The notes under the pieces are model-generated. The model saw nothing but the letters and a program-made list of their open reading frames with translations. It did not search any database and was not told where the DNA came from. From Heterobasidion occidentale (lineage: Eukaryota; Basidiomycota; Agaricomycetes; Russulales; Bondarzewiaceae), in NCBI GenBank assembly GCA_039111635.1, contig JBCAQO010000054.1, forward strand, positions 1 to 45,541: a stretch of 45,541 nucleotides of DNA, given 5' to 3'. This document shows positions 1 through 10,866 of the stretch, piece after piece; positions within the stretch are counted from its first letter, which is position 1; every line of letters begins with the position of its first letter. Position numbers and translations under genes: made by a program.

Positions 1-2378
1 CCAGGACGTACGCGACAGAGGCACACCCACGCCCGGTGCCCAAGCCCTCCAAGTTCGGCCAGCCGACATTCCAGGGCCACCCGCACCTCCGTGAGTCTCA
101 CTCTGCCGCGTCGTGCGAGACGAGGGGCTGAGTTGAGTGTTTGCCATCTCTTCTAGTGAAGAGCCATGAGCTGACACCGGGAATACCGGCGTCTGAATAC
201 GAGCGGAGACGACGCAAGCTGATGGACGGCCTGCCCGACGGGAGCCTGGTTGTCTCGGTGTCCGCGCAAGTCAAATACATGAGCGGAGGTGCGCCTTGAC
301 GTTCCTCATCCAAAAACATATTCCTCTTGACCGCCATATCGTGCCCAGCGATCTTGTGAGTGACCACGGCATGGTATACGTGCGCGCCGTGGGCTCGCGT
401 GTTGACTCCTCGCAAGCTACAAGTTCCGCCAGGCGTCCGACTTCTGGTACTTGACAGGCTTCGAAGAGCCCGACTCCGCCGTCGTCCTCAGTGCGCCCTT
501 CTCTCACTTTCCCTCCGCTCCCTCTCACCCACCCCACGCGGAGAACAGAGAAAGACAGCAGCGCGCGGGGGTACACAATGACCCTCTACAGCCTCGGCTA
601 CGACGCCCACAAAGCGCAGTGGGACGGCACCCGCACGGACTTCTCCTCCATCGTCGACCTCTTCGGCGCCGACGACGCGCGCCACACGCAAAACCTCGCC
701 GCCGACCTCAAGAGCCACCTCCTCTCCGCCTCCACCGCATACGTCGACCTCCCCTCGTCCGCCTCGAAGCGCCCCGCCCGCGGCTCGTACAAGTCGCTCA
801 TGAAGTACCTCTCCGGGAGCGAGGCCCCGCGCGGCGTCTACGAGACCATCCTAGACGGGCTGACCGCGCCCAAGTGCAAGCCGCTCGCCCCGCTCGTCAG
901 GGCCCTGCGGGGTATCAAGAGCGAGTACGAGGTGGAGGTCATGCGCCGCGCGGCCGAGATCAGTGGCAAGGCCCATGCGAAGGTGCGAGCTTCTCCTTGT
1001 CTGCACACGACTCTACCCTGGATGAGTCCCATGAGTCCCCGCACCTCCGGACGCAATCACATTTTCCGCGCGCCGGTGTGTATGGCGACGGGTCGTTAAT
1101 CTCACGTGCAGACTATGCGCCTTGCAGAACCAGGCGTGTCCGAATCCCACCTCGCCGCCCACTTCGAGTACCTGTGCGCGCGCAGCGGGTCTCAGCGCCC
1201 GGCTTACGTGCCTGTCGTCGCATCCGGGTAAGACGCGCTACCTGCTTTTCTCGCGAGCGTGAAGTTTACGATACCACGCGAGCAGTGAAAACGCGCTGAT
1301 CATACATTACACGCACAATGACCACCTTCTAAGAGAGGGTGAACTCGTGCTGGTCGACGCCGGCTGCGAATACAAGTGCGTGCCATCTTCCATCCATTCA
1401 CTCGTGATTCGATTGACAACACCTCGGACAGCGGCTACGCATCTGACATCAGTGGGTCTACTCCTTCCCCAACTCCACGTCCTTGAAATCACCTGCCTCC
1501 CGACTCACCCCCCACCACAGCCCGCACATTCCCGGCCTCCGGCACCTTCACCCCTCCCCAGCGCGACCTCTACGCCGCCCTGCTCTCCGCCCAAAAATCG
1601 CTCGTCGCGCGCTGCACCGCCGCGCACGGGTACTCCCTCGACGACCTCCACCGCCAGTCCGTGAGCACGCTGCGCAAGGAGCTGCAGCAGATCGGCTTCG
1701 ACCTCTCCATGCGCAGCGGGCTGCTGGAGCGCGTGCTCTACCCGCACTACCTGTCCCACCCCATCGGCATCGGTGCGTGTCCGCTCCAGCGCTTGCTTGC
1801 GTTCGTTCGTCCCGCGCGCGTTGCCCGTGTCTCATGTCTCATCCGAACGCGCTCGCCGCGCCCAGATCTGCACGAGTCGGACACTTTCCATCGGAGCGAA
1901 CCGTGCGTAGACGATGCCCTCTCCGCGCGGTCTCCCCCGTGCGCGTGCGTTCGCTGACACCGCGCAAACAGGCTGAAGGAAGGGATGGTCATCACCATCG
2001 AACCCGGTGCGTGTCCCATTTTCTGTGCGATCGCACCCCCGAATCGATCTCACTGCGACCCAAACAATCACAGGCGTGTACGTCCCTTCTGATCCTGCAT
2101 ACCCAAAACACTTCCACGGCCTCGGAATCCGCATCGAGGTCAGTCTCGCGGGTACTCGCATGCAACGGGCTTCCTTGACGCAATTCTCGAACAGGACGAG
2201 GTCCTCATCGGCAAGAACGACCCGGTCGTCTTGAGCGTTGCGGCCCCCAAAGAGGTTCGTTTGCACCCCGGGACTTTGACTGTTCAACCGTTCACGCACA
2301 CGATCTGTGCTATTTACCTTGTAGATCGCGGACGTCGAAGGTTCATGTCAAGGAGTCTTGGGCCTTGAGCCATTCTAA
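1..2378 (+). CDS. ICP55: Mitochondrial Xaa-Pro aminopeptidase (M24B, ICP55/XPNPEP3 type), 5' end cut by window
   Basis: This metallopeptidase is known to trim one N-terminal residue from imported mitochondrial proteins after presequence removal. I read about 13 exons joined by GT-AG introns: 1-90, 157-~288, ~417-490, 549-982, 1112-1227, 1286-1375, 1432-1451, 1521-1772, 1866-1902, 1972-2006, 2074-2138, 2195-2254 and 2325-2378 (TAA). The aminopeptidase-P N-domain is visible (FRQASDFWYLTGFEEPDS), followed by the M24 pita-bread fold. All five metal ligands are present: VDAG, SDITRT (rebuilt across the intron at 1452-1520), HPIGIDLHE, TIEPG and RIEDEV. The start and the targeting peptide lie upstream of the window. 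The join between exons 2 and 3 is uncertain by phase; a microexon may lie in 289-416. The gene converges with the permease downstream. Confidence 0.9.
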
Positions 2379-2572
2379 AGACGTCGATATTTGAGATAAT
2401 TGATCTGATGCATGATTTACGCGCAACAGATGTGATGCAAATGGCCAGCGTGTCTCTATGCCATGACAAGAAAAGGTTCCCCCGCCCAAGATAACCATAA
2501 CCGCTCTCCGTGTTTCGAGCCCACTCAACTCCAAGAAAGCGTTCTATCTAACCAGGATGTTCTCTGTCTGCG
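2379..2572. other. Short spacer between convergent genes
   Basis: About 190 bp separates the stop of the ICP55-type gene (+) from the stop of the permease (-). It must hold both 3' UTRs. I see no further gene or clear terminator. Confidence 0.6.
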
Positions 2573-4976
2573 TCAGTTCGTGTGTGCATCGGCAGTTGGG
2601 GTCTCCGCGGAATGCAAGGCCTGCAAGATCTGCTCCTGGCGCAGCCATTTCTCTGCAGGAGTGAAATACCAGGACAAGACCGCGAAGACGGTGACCGTGC
2701 CGAAGATGACGCAGGCGAAGTTGAACGATTCGGCATCGACGGGGAAGAAAAGGGAGAGATCATGACCTGAAAGAGACCCCGTCAATCACGGAACCCTAAT
2801 AAAAGGAGGAAGACGACAAACAGCGAATATGAGCCCGTTGAACAACGCAGTGGCCAAGTACATCGGCATCGCGAACTTTCCAAGGTAAAAGTGCGATGAC
2901 TTGAACATGTGCGGGGTCATTGTAAGGCGGAGCAAGCCGATGAGGCCGTATGCGGCGATAGTGGGCACACCCCCGGCGGAGACAAGGGACGTGAATGCGA
3001 CTTGACTTGGAAGGATAGTGCACAGCAAGGCAGCCCCAAAGACGAACATGACAGTCACCGCGTTCTGCGGCTGTCCATTCGCGTTGACGCGTCCAATCCA
3101 GTGCGACATGGGAAGCACACCGTCACGGGCGACGGCGAAGATGAGCCTTGAGGCTGCCACGACAGCGATACTTGTGTTCTAAATCGAACCGGTGAGTGGA
3201 TACTCATGATTCAGTGATGAGCAGGGCAAACCATGATCAATCCCAAAACAGCGATGACGGTCATGAAGATACTGGCTTTTTTGCCAAGTGCTAGTGCATA
3301 TATTTGGACGAACGGTTGAGGAGCATCAAGAGCAAATACTGTGTCGAGGTCCGGCGTGCAGAACAGGAAAAGAATGGTCGTAATGAAACCAAGGACGCCA
3401 GTGGCAATAACACTTGACAATATGCCGCGGCCGGCGACGACGCTAAAAATCCATGTGTAAGTCACGAGGCTTGTAGTGTACGTAGGTATATATACCTAGC
3501 GTTCTTCGTCTCCTCAGCGATATGACCAGAAGCATCAAAGCCAGTCATCGTGCCAGCAGTGAACAGGCTAAGTAGATATGGTGAGACACGCGAAGCAACA
3601 GCAAACGAAAATCAATGCGTACAATGACAGTATCCAATTCCACCCTGCGGGGGCCCCAGTTCCATTGTCTGTGGCGCTCAGAATCAGCACCATAAAAAGC
3701 AAGAAGAACGGGGACGTACACGTCATAGTAAAGACGTCCTTGGCCGAACGGAAGCCGTATGTATTATGCGTAGCAATAGGAAGCCAGATCAAACATAGGA
3801 AAAAGTCGACCATCATCAACCCAACAGAGAATTTGAAAACCTTGGAGTACCATCGAGGAGGCAAGTAGTTAATGGCGATGGATATCACCAACATCGCCTC
3901 AGAAATTGCCCAAATCAAGGCGCGCCATTTAATGTTGTCGTTGCCAACGCCTCCCGGGTAGTCGACCTCCCAAACCGCAAGTTGTGACACGATATAGTTT
4001 GCGGTGGTCTGAGACAGGTCATTAGCGAGTATCGAAGTCTAGGTAAAGTAAAATACAAACCTGACAATTGCTGGCAGTGAATGTCATCCAAGCGGTTGTC
4101 GACCACCAAGCAACAACAAAGCCAAAGAATCTGGCGTATTTTGGACCAGCACTTTCGGCGGCCCAGATGTAGATCGATCCGCTCAAAGGTAAGGCAGAAC
4201 AAATCTCGGCCAGAACGGCGGCGGTGATGAACATGAACACCATACTGATGACGTATGACGACCTTTGGAAACGGTTAGAGGTTTTCAGCCGATCAACATC
4301 TAAAGAGTGTACCATATCGCAGCCGGTCCCCCAGCAAGTAGTCCCAAGAAGAGTGCGGATCTAGATAGAGATTGATCAACCTGGTATTTGAAAAGCGGTT
4401 GAAATACAATTCCTACCTTACACCTCCAATAAAGTTTAAAGCACAAAAGCTTGCTGCAAAACTTTCCATCAAGTGCCAGCTCCGGTGAAGTTGCTGGAGG
4501 AGTGCAACAGGTCATTGGAGGTGATCGCAAAGGGATTATACAGACGAACCTGCTTGTATCCGAGGCTTTGCTAACGATCACAAGAAACGTTAGTACTTCC
4601 ATTACAGCCCCCTCTGATGAGAGGGAGAGAAAGGATAAGTGTGACACTGGGGGCTTCCCTACGCAGGTCTGAGCGCTGATCAGGTTCAAGCGGTATAATC
4701 TCAACCTCTGTCACGTTTTCGAAATCCACAGACGAACAGGCCGTCGTGCGAAAATCTCAAACGTGAGCAGAGATACCCGCAGCCATTCCAGTTTCACCAC
4801 TAGAAACAGACGTTACCGATTGAACGATAAAGCGTCAAACGCTGTCAGCAATCTCGTCGCCTGCTTGGTCTGTCCCGTCAGCTGCCCGACTGCGTTATTA
4901 CCAACTGGATCTCGTCTTGGTCGAGCGATGAGGCCTCTTCATGGCTGCTCTTGCTTTGAATAGATGGGGCGGACAT
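2573..4976 (-). CDS. APC-superfamily amino acid / GABA / choline permease
   Basis: A polytopic plasma-membrane or vacuolar transporter of the fungal amino-acid/choline permease group (relatives UGA4, HNM1). Many exons can be followed. N-terminal MSAPSIQSKSSHEE starts at 4976. AGGPAAIW is joined to SSYVISMVFMFITAAVLAEI and ALPLSGSIYIWAAESAGPKY. Next come a long transmembrane exon (about 3610-3990), the family signature MTGFDASGHIAEETKNA, IMNTSIAVVAASRLIFAVARD, DGVLPMSHW, and a C-terminal exon ending PTADAHTN (stop at 2573). Most introns are 50-60 nt. Near 4900 the N-terminal exon runs into a stop unless about 20 nt are removed or a frameshift is allowed, so the first 60 residues are uncertain and the copy could be damaged there. 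Substrate cannot be told from sequence alone. Confidence 0.82.
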
Positions 4977-5120
4977 GATGTCTATGGGTATGGTAAGGTC
5001 GCGGGAGGAAAGGGAGAATCAAATCCTGAAATTTTATCACACCTTTTATGCCTCAGCGCTTAGATAAGATGATGTAGGATGACGCTGATACCTACGAATG
5101 TCGGATTTGCCACGTACTCA
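4977..5120. other. Permease upstream region
   Basis: Non-coding, AT-leaning sequence between the permease start and the left end of the TIR element. It probably holds the permease promoter. No clear TATA box or operator is recognised. Confidence 0.4.
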
Positions 5121-5156
5121 AGTAGGCCCCACGAAGCTCCTATGTAGGTTTCCCGG
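5121..5156 (+). repeat. Left terminal inverted repeat of the 830-bp element
   Basis: 36 bp, exact reverse complement of 5915-5950. Confidence 0.9.
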
Positions 5157-5914
5157 TCAACATACCCTCAAATCGGTCAGAAAAATGCTAACTTTTTTCC
5201 GATTTTGCTCATGAAATATGCTAAAACCGGGAAGGGTAGTCACAATTTGTAATCAAAGTCACGCTTTGTCACGCTTTGTTCAAGACTGCGTAAATCAGCA
5301 AACAGTGCCGCTGCGGTGTCGATTAACTCTCGCAAATAATCAGAGCACAAGACATAAGAGACACAAGGCATGTTCCACTGTGCTGGCATTTGGCTGCCAG
5401 GAATCAAAAGCTTTGGCAATGTGTGAATCAACTTTTTCACCTTATGTTTCGAATTTTTCGCACATGCTGATCTGGTGTCAGCGAGGAGAAATCGATAAGC
5501 TTCATTATGTAGACTTATAAAGAAGCAGAGAAGTATAGAGTTATCACAGCGGGCAAAGTACCGTGTGTTTAGCTTGAAAGTAGTGGAACATGGTGATTAC
5601 ATGGTGATTACATGGTGATTACATGGCCAAATTTCCTTTTTGGGTAGGTTGGCCATGTAATCACCCTTTATCGGTTGATTCCATGCTGAACACATCGAAC
5701 TTTGCCCGCAGTGTGTATCAGGAAGGGAGCAATCTGTATTCTACTCGGGTTATCTGAAAATTTTGAATCGGTAATGCCGTGGAAGTGCCCCTGACCGGAC
5801 TCAAATGGCCCTCAAAAATGCTAACTACCGGGAAAGATAGCGCAAATCGGCCCAGAAATATGCTAAATCCCGGGAAGGATTTGGCCAAAATCCGGTCTCA
5901 AAAATGCTAATTTT

Positions 5915-5950
5915 CCGGGAAACCTACATAGGAGCTTCGTGGGGCCTACT
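5915..5950 (-). repeat. Right terminal inverted repeat of the 830-bp element
   Basis: 36 bp, exact reverse complement of 5121-5156. Confidence 0.9.
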
Positions 5951-6095
5951 CAAGTACTCAAGTCTGCTACCATTGACATTCGTATCTCTCATAGTAGACC
6001 ATCCAGGTACATACAAGATATAGTCCACCAAGGTGAGTGACGTCAAATATCACTCATAACTCACAATATTGTACAGAAGTACAGAAGCATACAAG

Positions 6096-8259
6096 TCAAG
6101 AATCGTCTTCGTTAAGTAGATCGTGTAATCCCGCCAGACGCTGCTCAAAAATGACTGTGAATGGCTCGGGGGAGTGTAGGACGCCTCCCGTAAAATCAAA
6201 TGTATCAATGGGCCGGGTGGGATCCTGTGAAATCCGGAAAGACCAAAGGAGCAAAGCGGTGTTGATAAAGAGAGAGCTGTCGTACACGACACATCAGTCT
6301 GAATAGCACCCACATAGAAAGAAGCACATACTTCATGGCAAAATACTGGCCCGGGCAAATCCTGAACCCAAACCACCAACTTAGCGGATGTGAATCTAAC
6401 ATCGTGTACCAAACGGCTTACCGTCTCCCAAAGCCAAAGTTTGGAAACTTGAGATCTTTCCTGACTTGTCCCTGCTCATTCAACCAGCGTTGTGGATTGA
6501 ATTTCTCTGCATCCGCGAAGAGTTCTGGATCGCGAGCAAGAGACCTAGGCACAAGAAAATGTTAATGACTCTGAGAAGATATCTGGAACCACAATCCTCA
6601 GAAATACCAGTTATTCGGGAGTAAGGTCGCGCCGGCGGGGATTCGATATCCTTTCTGCATATCAAAATATGGATAATTAAGCAGGAGAGGGTAAACTCAG
6701 CCACGGGATACGGACATAGATAATTTCTTGAGTGGATCTGTGTTGAAAGCCGGAGAAAGATCCAGGTCGCCACCGAAACGACTCGAGAACGAAGGCCTCA
6801 ACTTGTGGTAGCAGGTCTGCATCGCCAAAAGATGGAACTATACATGCACGGGTCGGATGGAACAAACACCGATGGTAGATGATAGATCATCCTCACGTCT
6901 GTTAGGGCCGACTACATCATCCAGCTCATTCTGTACGACGGTCTGTGCATCGGGGAAGCATGCTGCTGCCATTATGACAACGCTGATGGCCGAACCCGTC
7001 TAAAACCCAGCATACCGTCACCAACTGGAGTCGGGGGCTCTCTATGTAGATTGAAATATACCGTTTCAGACCCAGCGCCAAACATAGACCCGGCCAGGTA
7101 TGCAGCCTCGTTATCCTCAAGTTCTAGCTCGTGTTGCCGCTCTACGAGGTACTTCCCGAACGACGGTGGGGCCTTCTTTGAAGCCTGATACAACATGTTG
7201 GTATACATTGGTCACTGAGACCAGGGTGACAGACGCACAATGTTATCTCGGGTGGTTTGCATCTGCCTTCTGAACAGAGCGAGTTCCTCGCGATGATAAC
7301 CCCTGAGCTGTTTGCCATAGAACGGGACAGACTTGAGCCAAGGTAGATCGTCGACAATGTGTGCTCCTGGCCGAACAGCGCGCCCAATGCGCACCAAGCA
7401 TCGATTGATAAGCGGAATGTCAGGGTCTTCTGGGTGACTCGGGGAAGGTTTGCCATAGGTAAGAGAAAGGATCACAGAGGCAGCATATCTACAAAAAGAA
7501 ACACCTTGAGTACGCCGTGGGTTAGATCAGAGTAAAAGAGCAGCAATCCACCTTCTGGCATGCTTGCGATGTCCTTCAGGGTTCTTGAGAATATCGCGTA
7601 TCAAGACCTTGGCGTTGAAAAGCTGGAGAGGCTCGTATGTAGGCACAAGCTTCGGTTGCAAGTGACTGTGTAGTGCTCTGTACGCATCGCGCGTCAATGA
7701 AGATATTCATCGTGAAATATCATACTGGCACATACTTGCGCAGCTTACGAAAACGATTTCCGACGCCGATCAAAAGGATCCTCATGTTTCCTGACATCAT
7801 TTCTCCTGCTGCGACGGTACGAGGACGGTCAGCAGAGTGTATGCCCTCTTTCTCCAAGATCTCAACGGCAGCCTGTCAGGGATACATCATGCATATAATA
7901 ACGCAAACAATGAGTGTCACGAAGCATGCTCTACCTCATTGTTGGCGATGACGATCATGGTGCGGCGACCACTTCTGAGGCTGTATATAGGACCATACTC
8001 TTGCGCCCACTCATGGTATTTCAAGTAGTCCCTTCACGAGGTGACATCAGTCACAAACGCCAGAGTACATCTGACGACAACAAAAGGCTCACTTCGTCTC
8101 GGGAATGTCGTTGCCCCATAACCAATGACCAGGCGGACCAAGCGGCAGAGGCAGTTTGGTTGCTCCGTGTTTCCACCAAAGCGAGAAAGCAACAGATCCA
8201 AGTATAAAGACGACAAAGGGCAGCTGAAGTGTCAGTCCAGCCAAGAGTGTTTCGAACAT
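6096..8259 (-). CDS. Microsomal cytochrome P450 monooxygenase
   Basis: A heme-thiolate monooxygenase, anchored in the ER. Start at 8259: the first exon (8093-8259) gives a hydrophobic anchor (LPFVVFILGSVAFSLWW) followed by the basic/proline hinge KLPLPLGPPGHWLWG. Later exons carry YGPIYSLRSGRRTMIV, NPEGHRKHARRYAASVILSL and REELALFRRQM. The I-helix is AGSMFGAGSETTGSAIS (SET across an intron), the K-helix ESFRWRP (ExxR) and the PERF region FNPQRW. The heme loop FGFGRRICPG is canonical once the intron at about 6368-6420 is removed. The C-terminal exon reads SLFINTALLLWSF and stops at 6096. About ten introns. All catalytic motifs are intact. The closest known relatives are fungal P450s often named O-methylsterigmatocystin-oxidoreductase-like; the substrate is unknown. 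No other secondary-metabolism gene is adjacent. Confidence 0.9.
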
Positions 8260-9083
8260 GGTGTGCTGTGGCAGGACAAGACGCCCATCGACCCGCTTCC
8301 TGAACTGGCAGATTTGATCTCAGGTTATATAGGGTATTCCAAGAAGTCGGGGCGACTATGAGCCTCTACCCGAGGGAAGTCGGGATATGTCAGGCTATAG
8401 TTTATGTTTCCCAGCTCGAAAAATCAATGAGGATTGTACACGAGGCCATATCATGGAGAAATGCGGTGAGAAATGGACCGCAAGGACGGCCAAACTCAGT
8501 CCCAACCTGTCCCAACCTGTAATTTCAAGCCTTTTACATAATCGATGTGGGGAACCCTGGCCACACTGGCGGTCCTGCAGACGACCGCTGCATGGACAAG
8601 CAACGAGCAGAATATGATTCCATAATATTGACTTGGGTGTATGTATAGATACGACGAGCATGCGTTCATGAGACAATGCAAACGGGCGGGAGCTAACTGA
8701 ACACAGAAGTTATGACGGAAAGAGAGAATGGGAATGAATCATAAGCCAGAAGGGAAGCAGATGCCGATTACGAGGTGAAGGTGTTGGATCAGTAAGATAA
8801 ACCCACGACTGTAATGTACTTCGACTCATCGGGAGCACCGCACAAGGGCACTGTCCGAGAGTGTGATGCGTTCGAATGCAGGATTATAAGACGATTGCGA
8901 GAATGCTAGAAAGTGGGTCGAATGAATGATGACCGCGGAGCGCCATGATCAATGCTAGGTCGAGAAATGATGGAAGGACAGGTAGTGAACAAGGTATACA
9001 GGCGGAGGCAAGATGCACGATCTATTCCGCCAAGCCAACCGAAGCGGTTGTTCAACGAAACAAAGACGTACCGCCGCGACCAT
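8260..9083. other. Spacer between P450 start and cyclin stop
   Basis: About 820 bp, holding the P450 promoter side and the cyclin 3' UTR. Only short open frames without recognisable domains are present. Nothing else seen. Confidence 0.5.
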
Positions 9084-10592
9084 CTAAGGGCTCGCCATGT
9101 GGTACTCGCCATACCGTCCGTCCACACTTGCGCGCCGGCTGGCGCTCACGCTCCCCTCATCTGCATCAGTGTCCTCGCTCGTTGAGCTGTAGACGCTCCG
9201 CGCGTCCGACGAGGTGGAATATGCTGGCCGAATCGTCGGCTCATCGTCCGTCGAGCCATCGAGGCTTGCGTCAACGCTTGCGCCGTCGGTCTCAGTCTCG
9301 GTCTCAGTCTCGGTATCGACGTCCGAGTCAGCAAATGATGCTGTTGAGCGCCGTGGGCGGACGGATGGGGTACGAGGCCCGGCTGTGTCAGCGTGCGTAG
9401 GCGAATGCGAGTTTCGCGAAGAGGATTCGGATACACGTCCACCGTACGCATCGAAGGCTCCCATCGTTCGTGTGGGCGCGGATGGCACACCAGTGGTGGT
9501 GGATGGAATACCGGATGGATGTGGGTCAGGGAATGTAGACGTGGAGGAAGATTGTGAAGGTAGGGAATGTGTTTGAGAGAAGAGAATGAGTTGCTCTGCG
9601 TAGTGCTGCATCTCCTCCTCAGAGATCATCAGTCGAAAATCGTTGAGCAGAAGAAACTGCAGCTCAAGCGAATTTAACTCTGCCTGGGGCAGCCCGCCGA
9701 CCTGTCAAAAAGAAACGATGTTAGAAATCAGCATGGTGTGGCGCAGAAGCGAGTTGCTGCGGGGACAGACCTTGGCATAGCGCGAGTTAGTGTAAAAGAC
9801 ATCACTAAAAAACTTGCTTGCTACGGTGACGCCGGCGATAACGAGACGGTGGATATTATACGAGTCAATGACAAATGTCTTCCCCGTAGCTTCGTTTGCT
9901 AGGCGGGCCATTCGGTCGAAGTAGACAAGTAGAGAGAGGAAGACCTCATTCGTGGTTGGACAATATTTGAGAATGCGGAGCAGGTAGGCTTCTAGAGAGA
10001 TGGTGGGAATATTGCGGGCATGGAAGGTAAGTGAAGAAGAAGGGGTAGCCAGAGCGTCCTGAGATGCCTCAGCGAGAGTTCGCCATATAGGCCGGAGCTG
10101 TAGTTCTGAGAGCGGGATGTGTGTGGGTTGTACTGAAGATGAGGAAGATGAATGAGAGCCTGTGTAGGGGTTGTCAGACGGAAGATTGTCGTTGGCGGCT
10201 GCAATCTGTGTAAGCAGGGAAGCAAGCAGGCGCAGAAGGTCCTGGGATGGGTACAAGTGGATGTCAAATCCTGACGCAGCTTCGGGCGGCTGGTCCGTTC
10301 TATGTTGGCTGGATGAAGGTGAGGATTCGGCTGGAGATGCTTCGGGCAACGATGGCGGTGGCACCACAGCGGAATGGGGTAATGAGGAGTGAGAAGACGC
10401 CACGCTGAATGGACGGCTGGAAGAGAAGGTAGATGGTGCAGTAGCAAAAAAAGAAGACGAGGAGGACGAGGAGGAAGAAGAAGAGGACGAGGAAGAGGGA
10501 TGGGATCTGCGGGACGGCTGTCTAGAGACGGGGCGAGGAGAAGGATTGCTGTGGATGGGTTCGTGCTGGATGGGATGGGCCAATGCAAGCAT
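9084..10592 (-). CDS. Pho80/PCL-type cyclin (cyclin box of the CDK Pho85 partner family)
   Basis: A regulatory cyclin that would bind a Pho85-like CDK and steer phosphate, glycogen or cell-cycle signalling. Exon 1 (10592-9771) starts MLALAHPIQHEP and contains a long poly-serine run (encoded near 10440-10510). The cyclin fold follows: IPTISLEAYLLRILKYCP, EVFLSLLVYFDRMARLA, FVIDSYNIHRLVIAGVTVAS, KFFSDVFYTNSRYAK. A 69-bp intron (9702-9770) joins it to VGGLPQAELNSLELQFLLLN, the diagnostic Pho80-family helix. The C-terminal 150 residues are disordered and Ser/Thr/Asp rich, with a TE-dipeptide run encoded by a small repeat near 9295-9315. About 480 residues in all. The poly-Ser tract and acidic tail are likely length-variable. 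Family call firm, exact cyclin subtype not. Confidence 0.9.
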
Positions 10593-10866
10593 TGTTGGGC
10601 AACTGAGGTGCTACGAGATGTCTGTTCGTGAAGATGTGGATGAAACGATGTATAGAAAGGAAAGCCGTCGAGTGGACCGGTGTTGATCGAGGGGAAAACG
10701 CAGTGGGCACGGCTATTACTGCGCCAATCAACGTGACCGTCACACACACGTAACACGCGCTCCGAGACAATTGGCCATCGCACCGCCAGTCCCAGTCCAC
10801 GCGGTCCGCTAATCGAGCCACTTGTTCCGCCAACAAAGACGAGTACGCTACATGTCGTCCGTGCAT
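10593..10866. other. Upstream region of the cyclin gene
   Basis: 274 bp between the cyclin start and the stop of the next minus-strand gene. It must hold the cyclin promoter. No motif is clear enough to call. Confidence 0.4.

Larger units (their letters stand above)
5121..5950. mobile_element. Non-autonomous TIR (MITE-like) DNA element, 830 bp
   Basis: The ends are perfect 36-bp inverted repeats (5121-5156 and 5915-5950, beginning AGTAGGCCCCACGAAG). A direct repeat GTACTCAAGT lies at both edges (5114-5123 and 5954-5963) and is a candidate 7-10 bp target duplication, although the exact edge is ambiguous because it overlaps the TIR. Inside both ends lie copies of ATGCTAA, often followed by CCGGGAAGG (near 5186, 5218, 5818, 5860 and 5905). 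A tandem repeat of CATGGTGATTA (x3, about 5589-5622) is followed by its inverse GGCCATGTAATCACC near 5651. No transposase is encoded; the longest internal frame (5218-5520) resembles nothing I know. It lies between two genes, a typical MITE position. Superfamily not assigned. Confidence 0.8.

Noticed and set aside
451..1299. Arg/Pro-rich 282-codon frame over the peptidase gene
   Set aside because: Runs across introns in the wrong frame of GC-rich exons. The peptidase exons explain the region.
4885..4906. A 20-nt intron in the permease N-terminal exon
   Set aside because: Too short for spliceosomal removal. A frameshift or a different exon layout is more likely.
5589..5622. CATGGTGATTA tandem repeats as an independent satellite
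   Set aside because: Only three units, and inside the TIR element whose structure explains them better.
6320..6402. P450 heme motif seeming to lack its first Phe (WWFGFRICPG)
   Set aside because: That reading runs through an intron. Splicing joins FGFGRR to ICPG and gives the normal motif.
10389..10631. Arg/Gly-rich plus-strand frame near 10440
   Set aside because: Antisense of the cyclin poly-serine run.
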